Assembly: GCF_014650895.1 (NCBI RefSeq)
Contig: NZ_BMVV01000003.1
Span: 434,001-498,000 of the forward strand
Reading direction: 5' to 3'
Origin: Streptomyces omiyaensis
Lineage (GTDB): Bacteria; Actinomycetota; Actinomycetes; Streptomycetales; Streptomycetaceae
DNA length: 64,000 nucleotides
Of the stretch, positions 60,754-64,000 are shown one piece after another. Both the position numbers and the translations under genes were made by a program. The stretch's first letter is position 1. The number at the start of each line of letters is the position of its first letter. The notes beneath the pieces were generated by a model. That model had not been told where the DNA came from. It did no database searches and saw only the letters and a list, made by a program, of their open reading frames with translations.

Positions 60754-61785
60754 TCAGCGCGCCAGCCAGTTCTCCGTGTACGTGTCGATCTCGGCGGCCA
60801 GGCGCTCCTTGCCGGCCGGGTCGAGGAAGGAGGCCTCCACCGCGTTCTTCGCGAGGGCGGCCACCCCGCGCTCGTCCAGCTCCAGGAGCCGGGCGGCGAC
60901 GGCGTACTCGTCGTTCAGGTCGGTGCCGAACATGGGCGGGTCGTCGCTGTTGACCGTCACCAGGACGCCGGCGTCGGCCATGGCCCGGATCGGGTGCTCG
61001 TCGAGCGTGGCCACCGCCCGGGTCGCGATGTTCGAGGTCGGGCAGACCTCCAGGGCGATCCGGTGCTCCGCCAGGTACGCCAGCAGCCCGGGGTCCCGGA
61101 CGGAGCTGGTGCCGTGGCCGATGCGCTCGGCGCCCAGGTCGCGGATCGCGTCCCAGACCGTCTCGGGGCCGGTGGTCTCGCCGGCGTGCGGCACCGACCG
61201 CAGCCCGGCCGCCCTGGCCCGGTCGAAGTACGGCTTGAACTGCGGGCGCGGCACCCCGATCTCCGGGCCGCCGAGGCCGAAGGAGACCAGGCCCTCGGGG
61301 CGGATGCCGTCGGTGACGGCGAGCCGCGCGGTCTCCTCGGCGGCCTCCAGGCCGGCCTCGCCGGGGATGTCGAAGCACCAGCGCAGCACGGTGCCGAACT
61401 CGGCCTCGGCCGCCTTGCGGGCGTCCTCGATCGCCGCCATGAAGGCCCGCTCGTCGATGCCGCGGCGGGTGGAGGAGTAGGGGGTGACGGTCAGCTCGGC
61501 GTAGCGGATGTTCTGCCGGGCCATGTCCCGGGCGACCTCGAAGGTCAGCAGCCGGACGTCCTCCGGGGTGCGCACCAGGTCCACGACGGACAGGTACACG
61601 TCGATGAAGTGCGCGAAGTCGGTGAAGGTGAAGTAGTCGGCCAGCGCCTCCGGGTCCGTGGGGACCTTGGAGTCCGGGTGCCGGGCGGCCAGCTCGGAGA
61701 CGATCCGCGGGGAGGCGGAGCCCACGTGGTGGACGTGCAGCTCGGCCTTGGGCAGACCCGCGATGAAGGGGTGGAGATCGGTCAT
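60754..61785 (-). CDS. mqnX: Adenosine deaminase-family enzyme, probable aminodeoxyfutalosine deaminase
   Basis: From the ATG at 61785 the protein has 343 residues. The amidohydrolase fold has the zinc pair H17 and H19 in KAELHVHHVGS, later HAGETTG, and the SDDP aspartates. True adenosine deaminases read H-x-H-L-D/E-G at the first site; here HHVGS lacks that acid. The Streptomyces branch with this change is known to deaminate 6-aminodeoxyfutalosine in the futalosine menaquinone pathway, and the gene position agrees with that branch. A direct test is needed to exclude adenosine. It lies on the minus strand, divergent from the DUF4190 gene. Confidence 0.8.
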   Translation of the reverse strand: MTDLHPFIAGLPKAELHVHHVGSASPRIVSELAARHPDSKVPTDPEALADYFTFTDFAHFIDVYLSVVDLVRTPEDVRLLTFEVARDMARQNIRYAELTVTPYSSTRRGIDERAFMAAIEDARKAAEAEFGTVLRWCFDIPGEAGLEAAEETARLAVTDGIRPEGLVSFGLGGPEIGVPRPQFKPYFDRARAAGLRSVPHAGETTGPETVWDAIRDLGAERIGHGTSSVRDPGLLAYLAEHRIALEVCPTSNIATRAVATLDEHPIRAMADAGVLVTVNSDDPPMFGTDLNDEYAVAARLLELDERGVAALAKNAVEASFLDPAGKERLAAEIDTYTENWLAR

Positions 61786-61859
61786 CGGGTCATCGTAGGC
61801 GGGGCGGGGCGGGGCGACCGGGACGCCGTAGCATGACGGGACCACGGAGGGAGCCCCGA

Positions 61860-62534
61860 ATGTCCGAGAACGCAGAGCCGCGCCCGCAGGACCGGGACGC
61901 GGCCGACCCGTGGGCCCCGCCGACCCGGCCGGTGGAGCTGGGCAAGGGGGGTCCGGTGGACCGTCCGGTCCACGACCGGCGGACGGTCACCTCCATACCC
62001 GTGGGGGAGACGGCCGCCGGAGAGCTGCCGCCGCCCCCCGTCGCCCCCGGCGGGCCCGCCGCCTACGGCGCGCAGCCGCCGCCCTCGTACGGCTACCCGG
62101 CGCCCGGCCCGGCCGGCTACGGCTACCCGGCCCCCGGCCCCGCCGGTCCCGCGTACGGCTACCCGCCGGCCCATCCGCTGCCGTACGGGCCGCTGCCCGG
62201 CCAGTACAACGGCATGGGCACGGCCGGCATGGTGCTCGGCATCATCGGCACCTGCCTCTTCTGGTTCTACGGCGTGCCGTCGATCATCCTCGGCGTCCTC
62301 GCCCTGATCTTCGGCATCCTCGGCCGCAAGCGCGCCAACCGGGGCGAGGCGAGCAACGGCGGCGCCGCCACCGCGGGCATCGTCCTCGGTGCCGTCTCCA
62401 CGGTCCTCGGCGCGGCGTTCATCGCCCTCGTCGTCTGGGCGGTCGTCTCCTACGACACCTACGAGGACGAGGACGGGGGCGGCGACACGGGCACGTCGAC
62501 CTCAGCGGTGCTCGTCGTCGGCGACCGGCACTGA
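61860..62534 (+). CDS. DUF4190 membrane protein with Pro/Tyr-rich tail
   Basis: From the ATG at 61860 the protein has 224 residues. The first 110 residues are Pro/Gly/Tyr-rich with two direct copies of a GYGYPAPGPAG repeat. Two membrane helices follow (GMVLGIIGTCLFWFYGV and GIVLGAVSTVLGAAFIALV) in the DUF4190 pattern with a GRKRANRGEA loop. The C-terminus is acidic. Function unknown. It overlaps the NADAR gene convergently by 33 bases. Confidence 0.85.
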   Translation: MSENAEPRPQDRDAADPWAPPTRPVELGKGGPVDRPVHDRRTVTSIPVGETAAGELPPPPVAPGGPAAYGAQPPPSYGYPAPGPAGYGYPAPGPAGPAYGYPPAHPLPYGPLPGQYNGMGTAGMVLGIIGTCLFWFYGVPSIILGVLALIFGILGRKRANRGEASNGGAATAGIVLGAVSTVLGAAFIALVVWAVVSYDTYEDEDGGGDTGTSTSAVLVVGDRH

Positions 62535-63116
62535 CCCCGCCCGCGCACGCAGCCGCTCCCGGGCCTCCATGAGCGCGAAGCCCAGCAGGTTGAGCCCGCG
62601 CCAGCGGGCCGGGTCGTGGGCGCCGGGGTCGGTGGCGGCCAGGCCGATGCCCCAGACCCGGTCCAGCGGGCTCGCCTCGACGAGGACGCGGCGGCCGGTC
62701 CCCAGCAGGTAGCTCCGCAGCCCCTCGTCCGAGGCGAACTTGTGGACGCTGCCGGCCACCACGATCCCGGAGCGCTCCCGCGCCCACACGGTCTCGTCGA
62801 AGCCGCGGACCAGCCGGCCCGCGTTCTTCGCCTCCGCCGGGGTGCGGGCGGCGAGCGCCGTCCGCTCGGCCACGGCGTCGCCGAAGAGGCGCGCCTTCTC
62901 CGCCATCATCCAGTGCTCGGCCGTCGCGTACCGCACGCCGGAGACTTCGAAGGGTGACGGCCACCACTGGCTGAGGCAGCTCGCGGCGAGCCGCCCGTCC
63001 GGGGCCGGACGGTGGCCCCAGAAGTGCAGCCACTTCACCTTGTCACCCCTGCTGACCTGCTGTGTCAGTGATTCGAGGGTCATCATGCACGCGAGTCTGA
63101 CATCCGCGACGGACAC
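62502..63116 (-). CDS. NADAR-family (YbiA-like) protein
   Basis: From GTG 63116 the protein has 204 residues; ATG 63086 or 63083 are alternatives. The NADAR motifs are LHFWGHRPAPDG, SQWWPSPFEV, YATAEHWMMAEKARLFGD and LGTGRRVLVEASPLDRVWGIGL. The family includes N-glycosidases that act on riboflavin intermediates and on ADP-ribose chemistry. Context gives no further clue; the neighbour is a DUF4190 gene. Confidence 0.9.
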   Translation of the reverse strand: MSVADVRLACMMTLESLTQQVSRGDKVKWLHFWGHRPAPDGRLAASCLSQWWPSPFEVSGVRYATAEHWMMAEKARLFGDAVAERTALAARTPAEAKNAGRLVRGFDETVWARERSGIVVAGSVHKFASDEGLRSYLLGTGRRVLVEASPLDRVWGIGLAATDPGAHDPARWRGLNLLGFALMEARERLRARAGSVPVADDEHR

Positions 63117-63158
63117 TCCGTACGAAGATTTTCCTGCGACCTAGACACTTGGTCGACC

Positions 63159-63194
63159 GATTCCGTCGAGTAACCAAAAGGCAACAACGGAATC
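63159..63194. repeat. Inverted repeat near the second dehydrogenase promoter
   Basis: GATTCCGT at 63159-63166 and ACGGAATC at 63187-63194 are exact complements 20 bases apart. They end just before the -35 box, so they may form a regulator site. Confidence 0.45.
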
Positions 63195-63196
63195 AC

Positions 63197-63225
63197 TTGT
63201 TCGGGCCGTATCCCTCTGTCAGGAT
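63197..63225 (+). promoter_or_regulatory. Promoter of the second aldehyde dehydrogenase gene
   Basis: TTGTTC at 63197-63202, 17 bases, CAGGAT at 63220-63225. Both boxes and the spacing are good. The leader would be about 30 bases, with GGAGAG just before the ATG at 63262. Confidence 0.6.
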
Positions 63226-63261
63226 CGGCACTCAATTCGAGCTGGGACAACGGAGAGCGTC

Positions 63262-64000
63262 ATGGGCAACCGCTTCCAGGTGACGGACCGCTTCGCGGAC
63301 GGCGCGCAGTACATCGGCGGACGGCTCCGCGCCGGAACCTCGGGACGCACGCACAGCGTCGTCGACCCCGCGACCGGCGAGAGCGTGTACACCTACGAAC
63401 TCGCCTCCACGGCGGACGTCGACGCGGCCGTGGCCGCCGCCAAGGAGGCGTTCCCCGGCTGGGCCGGGGCGACGCCGGGCGAGCGTTCCGACGCGCTGCA
63501 CCGCTTCGCCGCGGTCCTCGCCGAGCAGGCCGAGGACTTCGCCCTGGCCGAATCCCTCCAGTGCGGCAAGCCGATCCGGCTCGCCACCGAGTTCGACGTG
63601 CCCGGCACCATCGACAACACCGCCTTCTTCGCCGGCGCGGCCCGCCACCTCCAGGGCCAGTCCGCCGCCGAGTACTCCGGCGACCACACCTCGTACGTCC
63701 GGCGCGAGCCGATCGGCGTGGTCGGCTCCATCGCCCCCTGGAACTACCCGCTCCAGATGGCCGCCTGGAAGATCCTCCCGGCGATCGCCGCGGGCAACAC
63801 CATCGTCCTCAAGCCGGCCGAGCTGACCCCGCTCACCTCCCTGATGTTCGCCCAGGCGGCGAAGGAGGCGGGGATCCCCGACGGCGTCGTCAACATCGTC
63901 AACGGCTCCGGCCGCGAGGCCGGCGAGCACCTGGTCGGCCACCCGGACGTCGCCATGACCTCCTTCACCGGCTCCACCCCGGTCGGCAAGCGGGTCGCGG
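63262..64000 (+). CDS. Aminobutyraldehyde dehydrogenase, 3' end outside the window
   Basis: The 246 residues present start MGNRFQVTDRFADGAQYIGG. The aldehyde dehydrogenase fold is recognisable from PWNYPLQMAAWKILPAIAAG and TSFTGSTPVGKRV, but the catalytic Glu and Cys lie beyond the window. It is a paralogue of the gene at 52575, with similar substrate-loop sequence. A neighbouring polyamine transporter to the right would fit. The regulator site upstream suggests separate control from the first copy. Confidence 0.9.
   Translation, partial: MGNRFQVTDRFADGAQYIGGRLRAGTSGRTHSVVDPATGESVYTYELASTADVDAAVAAAKEAFPGWAGATPGERSDALHRFAAVLAEQAEDFALAESLQCGKPIRLATEFDVPGTIDNTAFFAGAARHLQGQSAAEYSGDHTSYVRREPIGVVGSIAPWNYPLQMAAWKILPAIAAGNTIVLKPAELTPLTSLMFAQAAKEAGIPDGVVNIVNGSGREAGEHLVGHPDVAMTSFTGSTPVGKRVA

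Overview
The window is chromosomal DNA of a Streptomyces species or a very close relative. The evidence is very high GC with strong G/C bias at third codon positions, many GTG starts, and a gene order that matches the conserved core of the Streptomyces chromosome (smc, ftsY, nsdA, amtB-glnK-glnD, ffh, rpsP-rimM-trmD-rplS, four signal peptidases, dprA, whiG, rpsB-tsf-pyrH-frr-cdsA, rlmN). The sporulation sigma factor gene whiG and the developmental repressor gene nsdA point the same way. I saw no insertion sequence, prophage, CRISPR array, rRNA or tRNA.

Layout. 1-2.5 kb: end of a tandem TerD protein, a CAP-domain surface protein and acylphosphatase. 2.5-8.4 kb: a small coiled-coil protein with a long leader, smc and a glucose-type MFS permease. 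8.4-13.4 kb: an F420/flavin oxidoreductase, the SRP receptor ftsY, a degenerate Prim-Pol-like protein and nsdA. 13.7-18 kb: the nitrogen operon amtB-glnK-glnD, with a GlnR-type box in front. 18-23.5 kb: ffh, a second ftsH, a methyltransferase and an SprT-like metalloprotein. 23.6-31 kb: the ribosome maturation operon, then four tandem type I signal peptidases, a NUDIX hydrolase and a DUF2469 protein. 30.7-36.2 kb: yraN, comM, dprA, whiG, a TetR regulator and a secreted M23-fold protein. 36.4-42.3 kb: rpsB, tsf, pyrH, frr, cdsA and rlmN.

42.3-46.3 kb holds a TPP riboswitch followed by the thiamine ABC transporter thiB-thiP-thiQ. 46.2-50.3 kb carries two minus-strand pairs: a Cys-rich protein with a LOG-family protein, and an ABC permease with an ATPase whose signature motif is altered. 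50.5-55.3 kb is a polyamine or GABA catabolic block (class III aminotransferase, Lrp regulator, gamma-aminobutyraldehyde-type dehydrogenase, polyamine-binding lipoprotein). 55.4-61.8 kb holds a small membrane protein behind a palindromic operator, a serine hydrolase, a four-gene overlapping run (GDPD, DUF574 methyltransferase, histidine kinase, response regulator) and an adenosine-deaminase-family enzyme probably acting in futalosine menaquinone synthesis. 61.9-64 kb: a DUF4190 protein, a NADAR protein and the start of a second aminobutyraldehyde dehydrogenase.

How the genes work together. Three themes dominate: protein export (ftsY, ffh, ftsH, four signal peptidases), the translation and nucleotide core, and nitrogen supply (ammonium transport and PII signalling at 14-18 kb, polyamine breakdown at 50-64 kb). 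Many neighbours are translationally coupled by ATGA, GTGA, TGATG or TAATG overlaps. The least described parts are the small coiled-coil gene beside smc, the Prim-Pol relative that has lost its acidic pair, the two minus-strand pairs at 46-50 kb, and several perfect inverted repeats placed where they could control single genes.
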